Source: an uncultured Dialister sp.
GTDB taxonomy: Bacteria; Bacillota; Negativicutes; Veillonellales; Dialisteraceae
Assembly: GCA_900545365.1 (NCBI GenBank)
Contig: UQYL01000003.1
Coordinates: forward strand, 1 to 64,000
Reading direction: 5' to 3'
DNA length: 64,000 bases
Shown here: positions 14,591-24,300 of the stretch, piece after piece
How the letters are laid out: each line of letters starts with the position of its first letter
Position numbering within the stretch: the stretch's first letter is position 1
Position numbers and translations under genes: made by a program
Notes under the pieces: model-generated
The model's database searches: none
Told to the model about the DNA's origin: nothing
What the model saw: the letters and a program-made list of their open reading frames with translations, nothing else

Positions 14591-16522
14591 ATGCTGAAAT
14601 ATATTCGTAAAATGCGGCTGCTCTGGGCAGCGGCGACTTTGATTCCTTTTGGGCTGGCGTTTCTGCTGAGCTGGCTTTTCGGCTCGCCCGGAGGATGGCA
14701 GATTTCTTCGCAGCTCAAGATGTTTTTCCTCTTTCTGCAGATCGGATTTGTGACGGCCTTTTTTTGCAGCCGCCGGCTGTACCAGGCAGCGGCGAGCCTG
14801 TGGGGGACGATCCTTTTCCTGTGGCTGCTGTCGCTCATCGTGCCGTATCTCGCGACGCAGACCAATTATCTCATGGATATGGCGGATACGACTTTTGAAA
14901 TGAGCACGCCGCTCTATCTTTTTCTTTCCTGTCTGACAGCGGCGTGGCTGCTCCCGGGGCGGGGACGCATGCCGGTCCGCATCATCTGTCTCGTGCTGAT
15001 CTTTTTATACGTGTTTATTCAGTTTACCTATGTTGGGTATTATCTCGTCGCTCATTCGCTGCTGTCCATCAATATGCTCCTCGCGCTGGCCCAGACCAAT
15101 CTTTCGGAAGCGGAAGAGTATATCCGGGTCAATATCCCTTATGCCGGGCTGGCGGCGGCTGCGGCCGCGCTGCTCTGCATCGGGTGGGCTCTTTTCCGCA
15201 TGAGCCGGCTCAGCTTCATCGGGGCGAAACGGATGTCGCGGGCGGAAAAATGTATCATAGCTGTTCTTTTCCTGACGAACTGCGGGATCGCGGCGCTCTC
15301 CGCGTCGGGGACGCAGCTGGCGCACGTCATGTATGCCACGCGGGTGACGCTGGAAAGTTTCCAGGATTACCAGAAGATACTGGAGAACAGAAAACACATG
15401 CGCATCAGCGACCCGGCGGTGCTGGAGGAACTGCGGCAGGTCCCGGACGGGGTCTATGTGCTGGTGATCGGGGAATCGCTCAGCAGGGATCATATGAATG
15501 TCTACGGGTATCCGCGGAAAACGACGCCTTTCCAGACAGCAGCGGCGGAAGATTATCACTACACGTTTTTCAATAACGCCTATGCGTGCTACACGCAGAC
15601 GGTGCAGGTCCTGACGTATGCGCTGACGGAGAAAAACCAGTATAATGATATCGATCTGGTAGACGCGTATTCGCTGATTGATATGGCGCGGGCCGCCGGT
15701 TTCAAGACGACATGGATATCCAATCAGTCCCGCTATGGCGTGTGGGATACACCGATCGGCGCGATCGGCTCCACCTGCGATACGCAGTACTGGGTGAACG
15801 AGTATATCGGGACGAACGTCATCACCAAAGATTATGATGAAGTCCTGGTGCCGTACCTGCAGAAAGTGGACCCCGACAACCGGCGTCAGCTCATCGTCAT
15901 TCACCTCATGGGCAGCCATATCAGTTACTGGGACAGATATCCCCGCGAATTTTATCACTATCCGCTGGATGTGATGAAAGAGAGGAGCGGCGCGCAGATC
16001 ATGATCGACGAATATGACAATACGGTGCTGTATAACGATTATGTCATGCAGAAGATCATGACGACGGCAGTCAATCAGCTCCGCGCGGACGGCGTCATGT
16101 ATTTCTCCGACCATGCGGACAAGGTCGCCGAGCGGCCGGGGCATAATGCGGACATGTTCGATTTCACCATGGTCCATATCCCGATGTGGGTCTATACGTC
16201 TGACGATTACGCATGGGAGCACCCGGAGACCATGGAATACATCCGGGAACGGGCGGATACGCCTTTTACCAATGACATGCTGTATGATACATTCCTCGGT
16301 CTGATGGGCATCCGCGCCGTCCATCATGACGGCAGCGCCGACCTTTTCAGCGGGGAATATGATAAGACGCCGGATAAGCTGATGACCATGTATGGGAATA
16401 TCTGGGTCACAAAAGATACGGAAGGACTGGATCCGGAGAAAAAGTATCTCCGGGAACTGACTTTCCCGGAAGATGAAAAGAAACAGACGGCCGAACCGGA
16501 ACTTTCCGGGGCAGGTGCGTGA
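14591..16522 (+). CDS. Phosphoethanolamine transferase (EptA/sulfatase superfamily)
   Basis: Inner-membrane enzyme with five or so N-terminal membrane segments (about residues 10-220) and an extracytoplasmic alkaline phosphatase-fold domain. Catalytic elements: VIGESLSRDHMNVYGY, the nucleophile region CYTQTVQVLTY, HLMGSHISYWDRY and YFSDHADK with its metal-binding Asp-His. Such enzymes move phosphoethanolamine from phosphatidylethanolamine onto lipid A or LPS core, which points to an outer membrane. The 643-residue reading starts at ATG 14591 after GAGG. The acceptor is not shown by sequence; a sulfatase-like hydrolase is a less likely alternative. Confidence 0.85.
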   Translation: MLKYIRKMRLLWAAATLIPFGLAFLLSWLFGSPGGWQISSQLKMFFLFLQIGFVTAFFCSRRLYQAAASLWGTILFLWLLSLIVPYLATQTNYLMDMADTTFEMSTPLYLFLSCLTAAWLLPGRGRMPVRIICLVLIFLYVFIQFTYVGYYLVAHSLLSINMLLALAQTNLSEAEEYIRVNIPYAGLAAAAAALLCIGWALFRMSRLSFIGAKRMSRAEKCIIAVLFLTNCGIAALSASGTQLAHVMYATRVTLESFQDYQKILENRKHMRISDPAVLEELRQVPDGVYVLVIGESLSRDHMNVYGYPRKTTPFQTAAAEDYHYTFFNNAYACYTQTVQVLTYALTEKNQYNDIDLVDAYSLIDMARAAGFKTTWISNQSRYGVWDTPIGAIGSTCDTQYWVNEYIGTNVITKDYDEVLVPYLQKVDPDNRRQLIVIHLMGSHISYWDRYPREFYHYPLDVMKERSGAQIMIDEYDNTVLYNDYVMQKIMTTAVNQLRADGVMYFSDHADKVAERPGHNADMFDFTMVHIPMWVYTSDDYAWEHPETMEYIRERADTPFTNDMLYDTFLGLMGIRAVHHDGSADLFSGEYDKTPDKLMTMYGNIWVTKDTEGLDPEKKYLRELTFPEDEKKQTAEPELSGAGA

Positions 16523-16572
16523 CGGACAGAGCGGGCGGAGCCCGGAGTATTTGAAATAAAGGAGCAGTAAGA

Positions 16573-17232
16573 GTGCGACTTCGCAGAAAACCGTGGATTG
16601 ATGAAGCGATTCAGAATTTTAAGGATTTCCTTTTCCTGAAGCCGCCGGAAGGCATTTCCGGTCATTGGAGAGAGCTTTTCCCGGATGGGAGCCGTCCTCT
16701 TCACGTGGAGATCGGCACGGGGAAAGGACAGTTTATCACCCGCATGGCCGCCATGCATCCAGACATCAATTACGTGGGGATCGAAAGAGAAGCGGGCGTC
16801 CTGTACTATGCGGGGAAAAAAGTGGCGGAAGCGGAGTCCCCGCTGCCCAATGTGCGCCTGCTCCTGATCGATGCGGAGGAACTGGAGACGCTGTTCGCTC
16901 CGGGGGAAGTAGACTGTTTCTACCTGAATTTCAGCGATCCCTGGCCGAAAAACCGGCATTATAAGAGACGTCTGACGTATCGGGGGTATCTCGCGCAGTA
17001 TGCGAAGATCCTGAAAAAGGACGGGGAAGTCCGCTTCAAGACGGACAACCGGGGACTTTTCGCGTTTTCCGTTCAGGAATTTGCGGAAATGAAATGGCGC
17101 TTCCTGAATGTGACGCTGGATCTGCACGCCCATCCTGTGGAAGGGGACGCGCAGACGGAGTATGAAGAAAAATTCAGCAGAAAGGGGAACCGCATATGCC
17201 GTCTGGCGGCAATGAGCCCGGAGGCAGAATAG
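16573..17232 (+). CDS. trmB: tRNA (guanine-N7-)-methyltransferase
   Basis: SAM-dependent m7G46 methylation of tRNA. The 219-residue protein has the SAM-binding motif (VEIGTGKGQFI), the family motif NFSDPWPKNRHYKRRL and the C-terminal TxxE-like TEYEEKFSRKG. GTG start at 16573 with GGAG ten bases upstream. Its last 37 bases overlap ftsW, so the two are probably translated together. Confidence 0.95.
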   Translation: MRLRRKPWIDEAIQNFKDFLFLKPPEGISGHWRELFPDGSRPLHVEIGTGKGQFITRMAAMHPDINYVGIEREAGVLYYAGKKVAEAESPLPNVRLLLIDAEELETLFAPGEVDCFYLNFSDPWPKNRHYKRRLTYRGYLAQYAKILKKDGEVRFKTDNRGLFAFSVQEFAEMKWRFLNVTLDLHAHPVEGDAQTEYEEKFSRKGNRICRLAAMSPEAE

Positions 17233-18509
17233 AGAACACAGCGCTGCTGAAATGGTTTCGTCTGGCCATTCTCGCACTGGCGCTCATCGGGCTCTTTAAT
17301 GTGTACAGCTCGACGTTTTACATGAATATCGAGACCGGCACCACGCCGTATTTTCATACGATGCGGCACATCGGCTATCTGTGTACGGGGATCGTGGGCA
17401 TGATGGCCTGCCAGACCATTTCTTTGGAACGGCTGAGGAGATTTCTGGGACCGATATGTCTGGCGATTTGTTTTCTGTTCGTGCTGGTCTGGGCCGCCGG
17501 ACCGGTCATCAACGGGGCTCAGCGGTGGATTCGGATCTTCGGGATCAGCATCCAGCCGTCGGAATTTGCTAAAGTGGCGGCGGTTCTGTGGACGGCGTCT
17601 TGTCTGGCTGAACGGGTGCGGCACGGCCGGCCGGTGACATTTCTTTCCGAAGCGGTCTGCTGGCTGCGGAAAATGCCCTGCCGGGGAAAGGTGCCGACAG
17701 GGAGCGACGCGGCAGGGGCCTATGTGCCGCTGGCGTTTCCGGCGGTCTTTTCCCTGTTCGTTTTCCTGCAGCCGGACATGGGGACGTCTGTCCTGATTCT
17801 GGCTTTTCCGGTGGCGCTTTACATGCTGTGCGGCGTTCCGGGAAAGGACATCGCCGTCTCCCTGTTTTTGGCGGGCGCGGCGGGCGCGGCGATGATCCTT
17901 TTTTCCCCGTACCGGCTGGAGCGTGTCCGCGTCATGTATGATCCTTTTCAGTATGCCGCAGATCAGGGCTATCAAGTCGTTCAGAGCCTGATCGCCGTGG
18001 GTTCCGGCGGTTTCTGGGGACAGGGGATTGGCGAAGGATTGTCGAAATTCCTGTACCTGCCGGAGCAGTATACGGATTTTGCTTTTGCGGTTCTCAGCCA
18101 GGAACTGGGCTTTCTGGCGTCCGGGTTTGTTCTGTTCCTGTTTGCGGTGGTGCTGGCACTGGGATTCAGGATGGCAGGTGATATTCCCCGCCTGTATCCC
18201 GCGCTGATCGTGTACGGGCTGACCATGCTGATCTCTGTGGAGGGATTTCTGAATATCGCCATGGTGATCGGCATTTTCCCCGTGACAGGCGTGCCTCTCC
18301 CTTTTATCAGCTTCGGCGGTACGTCGCTGGTCAGCAATTTGTGTGCCGTGGGACTGATCTCCAATGCGGTGAAATACGGGGAGAAGATGCGGGCGCAGGA
18401 TGAGCGGGAACAGAAATTGAAAGCTCTTGCGGGAGAACCGGTTTCTTTGCAGAAAATATCGGGCGCGGTATTCCGGCCGCCCGCGGGAGAATGGATGAAC
18501 CGGCATTGA
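17196..18509 (+). CDS. ftsW: FtsW/RodA/SpoVE family SEDS protein (FtsW-like)
   Basis: Lipid II-polymerising glycosyltransferase of the SEDS family. The 437-residue protein has about ten membrane segments and conserved loops: GAQRWIRIFGISIQPSEFAK, FLQPDMGTSVLIL, the large extracellular loop around GYQVVQSLIAVGSGGFWGQG and PLPFISFGGTSLVSN. Its separate location from the mre cluster, where RodA sits, makes a division role more likely. An insertion of about 50 residues after the PSEFAK helix (RGKVPTGSDAAGAY region) is longer than usual. Confidence 0.88.
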   Translation: MPSGGNEPGGRIENTALLKWFRLAILALALIGLFNVYSSTFYMNIETGTTPYFHTMRHIGYLCTGIVGMMACQTISLERLRRFLGPICLAICFLFVLVWAAGPVINGAQRWIRIFGISIQPSEFAKVAAVLWTASCLAERVRHGRPVTFLSEAVCWLRKMPCRGKVPTGSDAAGAYVPLAFPAVFSLFVFLQPDMGTSVLILAFPVALYMLCGVPGKDIAVSLFLAGAAGAAMILFSPYRLERVRVMYDPFQYAADQGYQVVQSLIAVGSGGFWGQGIGEGLSKFLYLPEQYTDFAFAVLSQELGFLASGFVLFLFAVVLALGFRMAGDIPRLYPALIVYGLTMLISVEGFLNIAMVIGIFPVTGVPLPFISFGGTSLVSNLCAVGLISNAVKYGEKMRAQDEREQKLKALAGEPVSLQKISGAVFRPPAGEWMNRH

Positions 18510-18515
18510 GAGAAA

Positions 18516-18539
18516 GACGCGCTGCGGGCGCGTCGTTTT
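18516..18539 (+). terminator. Terminator after ftsW
   Basis: GACGCGC pairs with GCGCGTC around TGCGG, then GTTTT. Short T-run; it overlaps the possible TTG start of the next gene. Confidence 0.6.
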
Positions 18540-18549
18540 GACGGAAAGT

Positions 18550-19230
18550 ATGGAAGAAGACAGAAAACGGAAAGCGCGGATGGCGGAAGAAATGATGCGC
18601 CTCCGGAAAGCGGGAAAAATGAGCGCTGCGGCGGCGTCGGAGATCTTGTCAGATGCGCCCGCCGGAGCGCCCGGCACGATGCAGGTCAGCGGGCTGCCCG
18701 TAAGCGGGAAGGCAACGGCGGCGCTTCTTGGCCGCTGCGGCATCCCGCGGTGCACCTTCTTCCCGGCGGAAGAGGAACGGCCGGGGGCCGACGGCGAAAA
18801 AGGCCAAGCCTCTGCGGCGATGACGGCTGCGTGGCGGGAAGATCCGCTCCTGCGCATCATGCTTCCGCCTTTTCTGGCTTCGTTTCCGGCAGAGATAGTG
18901 GTTTTCTTCTGCGATGAACCGGATTGGACGGGCCAGATCGCTCTGACAGCGGCGGGAGCCGGGCGGCGCGGCGCGGTATTCTGCCGGATCGGGAGCGGTT
19001 ATATGATGACCCATTACGGGAACGATCTGTTTTCTGAGATCATTCATATTTCCGACGGCGCGTTTCCGATTCGGGAAGACGCGGAAGAGCTTCGGCCGGC
19101 ATCGGCGGCGGCGCTGCTTCTGTACGCGGCAGGGAAGGGCGATCTTCTTCAGTCAGCCGATGCGGTGCGGCGGGCTGAGCGGGCGATCCGCAGGGAAAAG
19201 GAAGCGGGAGGACGAAATGACAAAAATTAA
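18550..19230 (+). CDS. Protein of unknown function upstream of trpF
   Basis: A 226-residue frame from ATG 18550 (TTG 18538 and ATG 18580 are other possible starts; ATG 18580 has GGAAAG six bases upstream). I do not recognise it. The first ~40 residues are very charged and Met-rich (MEEDRKRKARMAEEMMRLRK). A soluble alpha/beta-looking domain follows, with VSGLPVSGKATAALLG (Gly-rich, loosely like a nucleotide-binding loop) and IVVFFCDEPDWTGQIALTAA, and a charged helical tail closes it. No signal peptide. It overlaps trpF by 14 bases, so co-translation is likely. Codon use resembles the neighbours. Confidence 0.6.
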   Translation: MEEDRKRKARMAEEMMRLRKAGKMSAAAASEILSDAPAGAPGTMQVSGLPVSGKATAALLGRCGIPRCTFFPAEEERPGADGEKGQASAAMTAAWREDPLLRIMLPPFLASFPAEIVVFFCDEPDWTGQIALTAAGAGRRGAVFCRIGSGYMMTHYGNDLFSEIIHISDGAFPIREDAEELRPASAAALLLYAAGKGDLLQSADAVRRAERAIRREKEAGGRNDKN

Positions 19231-19819
19231 ATTATGCGGTCTAACGCGGATAGAAGACGCGCTGGCGGCCAATGATGCCTCTCCCGACTTGGTAGGGCTG
19301 GTCTTTGAGCCGGGCCGCCATTTTGTGTCGGATGAAACGGCTGCGGCTATAAGGAAAGCGCTGCGGGCGGACATCCCGGCGGTCGGCGTATTCGTCAGAG
19401 AACCGGAAGAGCACGTTCTTTCTCTGCTGGAGCGGGGGATCATTCAGGGAGTGCAGCTTCATGGCGATGAACCGGAAGAATATCTTTTGTCACTGAAACG
19501 GAAGACCGCGGGATTTTTCATACGGGCCGTGTCGGTAAAAACGGAAAAGGACGTGCTCCGCTGGCAGAAGACGGCGGCTGATTATCTGCTCCTTGATCAC
19601 GGAAAAGGCGGGACGGGCCGTTCTTTTGACTGGACGGTGATTCCCGAAATGAAACGGCCCTGGTTCATGGCCGGAGGCATAGGGGAGGAAAATCTGCCGC
19701 AGGCGCTGGCGTATCATCCGTACGGTGTTGATATTTCCAGCGGTGCGGAAATAGATGGGCTGAAAGACCGGGAGAAAATGATCCGGCTGGTCAGAATGGT
19801 GAGAAGCGCAAAAAAATAA
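19217..19819 (+). CDS. trpF: Phosphoribosylanthranilate isomerase
   Basis: Third step of tryptophan synthesis, an Amadori rearrangement of N-(5-phosphoribosyl)anthranilate. The 200-residue TIM barrel starts with KIKLCGLTR (catalytic Cys), continues with LVGLVFEPGRHF, GVQLHGDEPEEY, LLLDHGKGGTGRSFDW (catalytic Asp) and FMAGGIGEENL, and ends with GVDISSGAE. ATG 19217 follows GGGAGG inside the previous gene. No other trp gene is present in the window, so it is detached from a trp operon. Confidence 0.94.
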   Translation: MTKIKLCGLTRIEDALAANDASPDLVGLVFEPGRHFVSDETAAAIRKALRADIPAVGVFVREPEEHVLSLLERGIIQGVQLHGDEPEEYLLSLKRKTAGFFIRAVSVKTEKDVLRWQKTAADYLLLDHGKGGTGRSFDWTVIPEMKRPWFMAGGIGEENLPQALAYHPYGVDISSGAEIDGLKDREKMIRLVRMVRSAKK

Positions 19820-19841
19820 CTGCCTCGGCGGCAGTTTTTTT
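19818..19841. terminator. Terminator after trpF, possibly bidirectional
   Basis: AACTGCC and GGCAGTT around TCGGC, with T on the + side and A-rich sequence on the other. It separates trpF from the convergent small gene. Confidence 0.75.
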
Positions 19842-19844
19842 GCG

Positions 19845-20066
19845 TCATTTTTTCAGGCAGCGCTTCAGGAAATAGAAACTGAGCCGGGCCGTCTGATAAA
19901 AAAGAAAAGCCCATGCGGCGGTTCTCGGACGGCGGAGCGGGAAGAGAAGATAAAAAGGAGGCAGGAACCAGAGGAGTCCCGGCGCTTCCTTTTTTATTTT
20001 TCCTGCGGCTGCGGAAAGCGTCCTGCGCTCCGCGGCTTTGATCAGAAAAATGAATATCGTTTTCAT
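19845..20066 (-). CDS. Small hydrophobic basic protein of unknown function
   Basis: A 73-residue frame on the minus strand starting at ATG 20066 with GGGAGG seven bases upstream. It begins MKTIFIFLIKAAERR, has a hydrophobic stretch (GLLWFLPPFYLLFPL) and ends with Arg/Lys-rich helices (RLSFYFLKRCLKK). No family recognised. The good ribosome binding site and the convergent terminator support a real gene, but no comparison is possible here. Confidence 0.5.
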   Translation of the reverse strand: MKTIFIFLIKAAERRTLSAAAGKIKKEAPGLLWFLPPFYLLFPLRRPRTAAWAFLFYQTARLSFYFLKRCLKK

Positions 20067-20136
20067 GGCGGCCTCCCTCTTTGTTTCCTGTTTCTCGTAT
20101 TGTATCATGAATGAGCGGCCTGAGCCGCGAGAGGCT

Positions 20137-20166
20137 TTGAGGAATGACGGGGTCCTGTGATATAAT
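20137..20166 (+). promoter_or_regulatory. Promoter of the CydB-like gene
   Basis: TTGAGG 20137-20142, an 18-base spacer and TATAAT 20161-20166 preceded by TGA, an extended -10. Confidence 0.7.
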
Positions 20167-20217
20167 CGGGAAGGAAAAAGAGAAAAATTTTCATTTGGAT
20201 ATATAAAGGAGGATTTT

Positions 20218-21162
20218 ATGGAGGCATCTGTCGTCGCACTGCTGCTGCCGTCCTGTTTTTTTGCGCTCTATCTGATTTTGGAATCGGCTGACTGGGGACT
20301 GTGTCTGGCTGCGCCGCTGGTGTGCCGGAACCGTGAGGAAAATCAGGCGGTGTTGTCCCTGCTGAGGCCCGGTCTGGACGGGAATGAGCTGTGGTTCTTC
20401 ATGGGCTTTTTCATGCTCAGTCTGAGTCTGTCTGATATCGAAGGCTCGGGGATGCATGCCTGGTACATGACGATGCTTTCCCTGGTGGGCGTGGGCGCGC
20501 TTCTCCGCATCGCGGCAGTCGTACTGACGAAGCTGTTTTCTTCCCCGCTCATGATGAAGGGGCTGTGCGTATTTTCTCTGATATCCCTGATACTGACGGG
20601 GATGCTCGGAACGTATATCCTCATGCCGGAAGGCGGGCTGATCTCCGGAACGGGGATCTTCTGCGCGGTATGGACGGTGCTGGCATGCTTTCAGATCGGC
20701 GCGCTCTACGGCGCGGTCAAGGTCGTCAATCCGCTGGGCGAGCGGTTCCGTGCGGCCTGCCTCGTATCCAGCTGCCTTTCCGCGGTATTTTACATCATTT
20801 TTGCGGTATCGCTCCGGCTGGCCCTGGGCGAAGACTGGGAAGCGGGCGGATATTTCTGGATGACGCTCATCGCGACGGCGCTCCTTTTCGCCGCGTCGTT
20901 CCTTCTGACGAGGAGCCGCCATTCCGCGGCCGGCCTGGCGGCGGCATATGCTTCTTCTTTCTTCGCACTGGCGATCTACTTCTCCGCCTATGTCATGGTG
21001 ATTCCCCGAGTTTATCTCATCGATATCGCGGCGCTGAAGGCGGGCATGGACGCAGTGCCCGGAACAGCCTGCCTCGTGGCCGCGGCTGTCTGGAGCCTGG
21101 GTGTATTCGCGTGGCGGCTGTTCCGAAAGAAAGTCGTCTACCAGTGGAAAGATACGATCTGA
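20218..21162 (+). CDS. Cytochrome bd oxidase subunit II-like protein (CydB-like), orphan
   Basis: A 314-residue protein with eight or nine membrane helices. The first helix and loop, LYLILESADWGLCLAAPLV then LLRPGLDGNELWFF, align with CydB (typical pattern LxGFDFGxGxLLP and GPxWDGNEVW). Length fits CydB (330-380) slightly short. CydB is half of the quinol oxidase and needs CydA, which carries the haems; no cydA lies in the window. The acidic residues of the first helix differ from classical CydB (E-S-A-D-W), so it may serve another redox complex. It is followed nine bases later by a 54-residue acidic protein. Confidence 0.72.
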   Translation: MEASVVALLLPSCFFALYLILESADWGLCLAAPLVCRNREENQAVLSLLRPGLDGNELWFFMGFFMLSLSLSDIEGSGMHAWYMTMLSLVGVGALLRIAAVVLTKLFSSPLMMKGLCVFSLISLILTGMLGTYILMPEGGLISGTGIFCAVWTVLACFQIGALYGAVKVVNPLGERFRAACLVSSCLSAVFYIIFAVSLRLALGEDWEAGGYFWMTLIATALLFAASFLLTRSRHSAAGLAAAYASSFFALAIYFSAYVMVIPRVYLIDIAALKAGMDAVPGTACLVAAAVWSLGVFAWRLFRKKVVYQWKDTI

Positions 21163-21171
21163 GGAGGAATT

Positions 21172-21336
21172 ATGGGAGAATTATTTAAATCGACATATAC
21201 CATTGACGATATGTTAGAAAAAATGGGCGTGCAGATCGTGCTGGACGGAAAAAATCTGTCGGAAGAAGATAAAGCAACCGCAGAGAAAATGGGAGATATT
21301 GTCGAAGAGGAAAAAGACGAAAAAGATGAAGAGTAA
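21172..21336 (+). CDS. Small acidic protein downstream of the CydB-like gene
   Basis: A 54-residue protein from ATG 21172 with GAGGAGG six bases upstream: MGELFKSTYTIDDMLEKMG at the start and an acidic tail ending EEEKDEKDEE. No membrane segment or recognised domain. It starts ten bases after the CydB-like stop and is followed by a terminator, so it is the second gene of that operon. Function unknown. Confidence 0.65.
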   Translation: MGELFKSTYTIDDMLEKMGVQIVLDGKNLSEEDKATAEKMGDIVEEEKDEKDEE

Positions 21337-21341
21337 GAAAA

Positions 21342-21374
21342 AAGCAGGCCGCGCAGATCAGCGCCTGCTTTTTT
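21342..21374 (+). terminator. Terminator after the CydB-like operon
   Basis: AAGCAGGC pairs with GCCTGCTT, inner bases also pair in part, and a T-run follows. Confidence 0.8.
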
Positions 21375-21399
21375 GTTAAACAGACAGACGGGGGAAATC

Positions 21400-24300
21400 A
21401 TGGATCCATTTGTTCATCTCCATGTGCATACAGAATACAGCCTTTTCGATGGGATCAGCCGCATTCCCGACCTGGTCTCCTACGTGAAAAGCCTCGGGCA
21501 GCCGGCGCTGGCTATTACGGATCACGGCGTCATGTACGGCGCCGTGTATCTGTACAAGGAATGCGTCAAGCAGGGCATCAAGCCGATCATCGGATGTGAA
21601 GTGTATGTGACGCAGGGAAGCCGGTTTGAAAAAAGCGGCTCCGGGCGGGAAAAGCTGGGCCATCTGGTGCTCCTCGCGGAAACGGACGAAGGCTATCGGA
21701 ATCTGATCAAGATCTGTTCCAAAGGCTGGACGGAGGGGTATTATCACAAGCCGCGGGTCGATCATGAAGTGATCAGCCGGTATCACAGCGGCATCATCGC
21801 ACTGTCCGCCTGTGTGGCGGGAGAGCTCCCGGCGGCGATCCTTGACGGAAACATGGAGCAGGCGAGAAAGGTTCTGGAATATTATATCGATACATTCGGG
21901 AAAGACTCTTATTTTATTGAGCTGCAAAATCACGGGCTTCCCGAGGAAGCGGCGGTGCGTCCGGTGCTGGCGCAGCTGGCGGCGGAATACGGCGTGGGGC
22001 TTGTGGCGACGAATGATTTTCACTATGTGCGGAAAGAAGACGCCCGGAGCCAGGAGATCAAATTGTGCATTTCCACGGGGAAGACGCTGGATGATCCCTA
22101 TCATTTCCGGTTTGCCAATGATGAATTTTACTGCAAAAGCGGAAAAGAGATGGAAGAGATCCTCGGCGCTTTTCCGGGGGCGATCGAGAATACGGTGAAA
22201 ATTGCCGACCGGTGCAATGTGCATCTGACTTTTGGCGAGCACAAGCTGCCGTCTTTTGATGTGCCGGCCGGTGAGACGGCGCAGTCCTATCTCCGGAATC
22301 TCTGCGAGAAGGCGCTGCCGGAACGATATCAGCCTGTGACGGAAGAGGTCAGGAAGCGCCTCGAATATGAACTGGACGTCATCGACCGGATGGGATTTTC
22401 CGATTACTTTCTGATCGTCATGGATTTCATTCAATACGCGAAATCCCACGGCATACCTATCGGACCGGGAAGAGGAAGCGCGGCGGGCAGCATCGTTTCG
22501 TACCTTCTCCATATTACGGAACTTGACCCGCTTCAGTATGACCTGCTGTTTGAACGGTTCCTGAATCCGGAGCGTGTTTCCATGCCGGATATCGATACGG
22601 ATCTTTGCTACCGCCGGCGCGGGGAAGTAATCGAGTATCTGGCGAGGAAATACGGTCAGGACCATGTGGCGCAGATCATCACCTTCGGGACGCTTGCCGC
22701 GAGAGCCGTGATCCGCGATGTGGGACGGGTCATGGGGCGGCCGCTGCAGGAAGTGGATCAGATCGCGAAAATGGTGCCGTCCGGGCCCGGCGTGACGCTG
22801 AAGAAGACCATGGAAGGCTCTCATGATTTCCGGGATATGTATGAAAAAGACAGCGCCATGCATACGATCATCGATCACTGCATGAAGCTGGAAGGTCTGT
22901 CAAGGCAGTCCGGCACGCATGCCGCGGGCGTCGTGATCTGTTCTTCGCCGGTGGATGATTACGTGCCGATTCAGCTCACACAGGACGGATTTCTCCAGAC
23001 CCAGTATGAAAAAGATCTGGATGAAGAGCTGGGGCTGCTCAAGATGGATCTGCTCGGCCTGCGGAATCTCACCGTGATTCATGACGCGCTGGAAATGATC
23101 CGGGAAAACCGGGGGATTGATCTGGATATCAATGCGCTGCCCCATCGGGATGAAGAGACCTGCCGGATGCTGTGCGCGGGCGATACGGTGGGCGTGTTCC
23201 AGTCGGAGTCGCCGGGATTTACAAGTCTTCTTGTGCAGCTGGCACCGGAATGTTTCGAAGATCTGATCCCGATGGTGGCGCTGTACCGGCCTGGGCCGCT
23301 CGGCAGCGGTATGGCGGAGGACTTTATCAACCGCAAGCACGGGAAGATCCCCGTCGAGTATCCGCATCCGCTGCTGGAGCCGATTCTGAAGGAGACTTAT
23401 GGGGTCATCCTGTATCAGGAACAGGTCATGCGGATCGCGTCCGTCATGGGCGGATTCAGTTTGGGACAGGCAGACCTGCTCCGCCGGGCCATGGGGCACA
23501 AGGAACCGGAGATTCTGCAGAAGCAGCGCGACCTCTTTGTGGGGGGCGCGGTGAAGAACGGCGTCAGCGAAGGCACGGCCAATTATGTGTTTGACCTGAT
23601 GGTCCATTTCGCGGGGTACGGATTCAATAAATCGCACAGTGTGTGCTACGGCTGGATCGCCTGGCAGACGGCGTACTTGAAAGCCCATTTCCGTCCTGAA
23701 TTTATGGCGGCCATGATGACCTGCTACAACGGGGACAAGAATAAGGTGAGCCGGTATATCGAAGACTGCCGCCGTCATCAGGTGGAGATCGCCGCGCCGG
23801 ATATCAACCGAAGCGAAGCGTACTTTTCCGTGCAGGGGAACCGGATCCTCTTCGGATTGGCGGGCATTCAGAATGTGGGGGACAATGCCGTTGCTTCCGT
23901 GATCGAACTGCGAAAAAAAGACGGAGATTTTCGGTCGCTTTCGGATTTCCTCGAACGGGTCGACGCGAGGACGATCAACAGCCGCGCCTGCGAAAGCCTC
24001 ATCCGGTGCGGGGCGATGGATTCTTTTGGGTATAACCGGCAGCAGCTCCTGGCAGTGATGCCGGAGGCGATCGCCAATGCGTCGTCGGCCCGGCAGGATC
24101 GGGAATCGGGGCAGCTCAGCCTGTTTGGCGAAGAGGTGCAGGCGCGGGCGATCTCCTACCCCGATCTGCCGGACATGAGCGCGGCGGAAAAGATCCACTG
24201 GGAAAAATCACTGCTCGGATTTTACGTCAGCGGCCATCCGCTGGACAGTTATAAAAAGGCCATGGAGCGCTGCACGCCGATCTATGAGATCAATACACAC

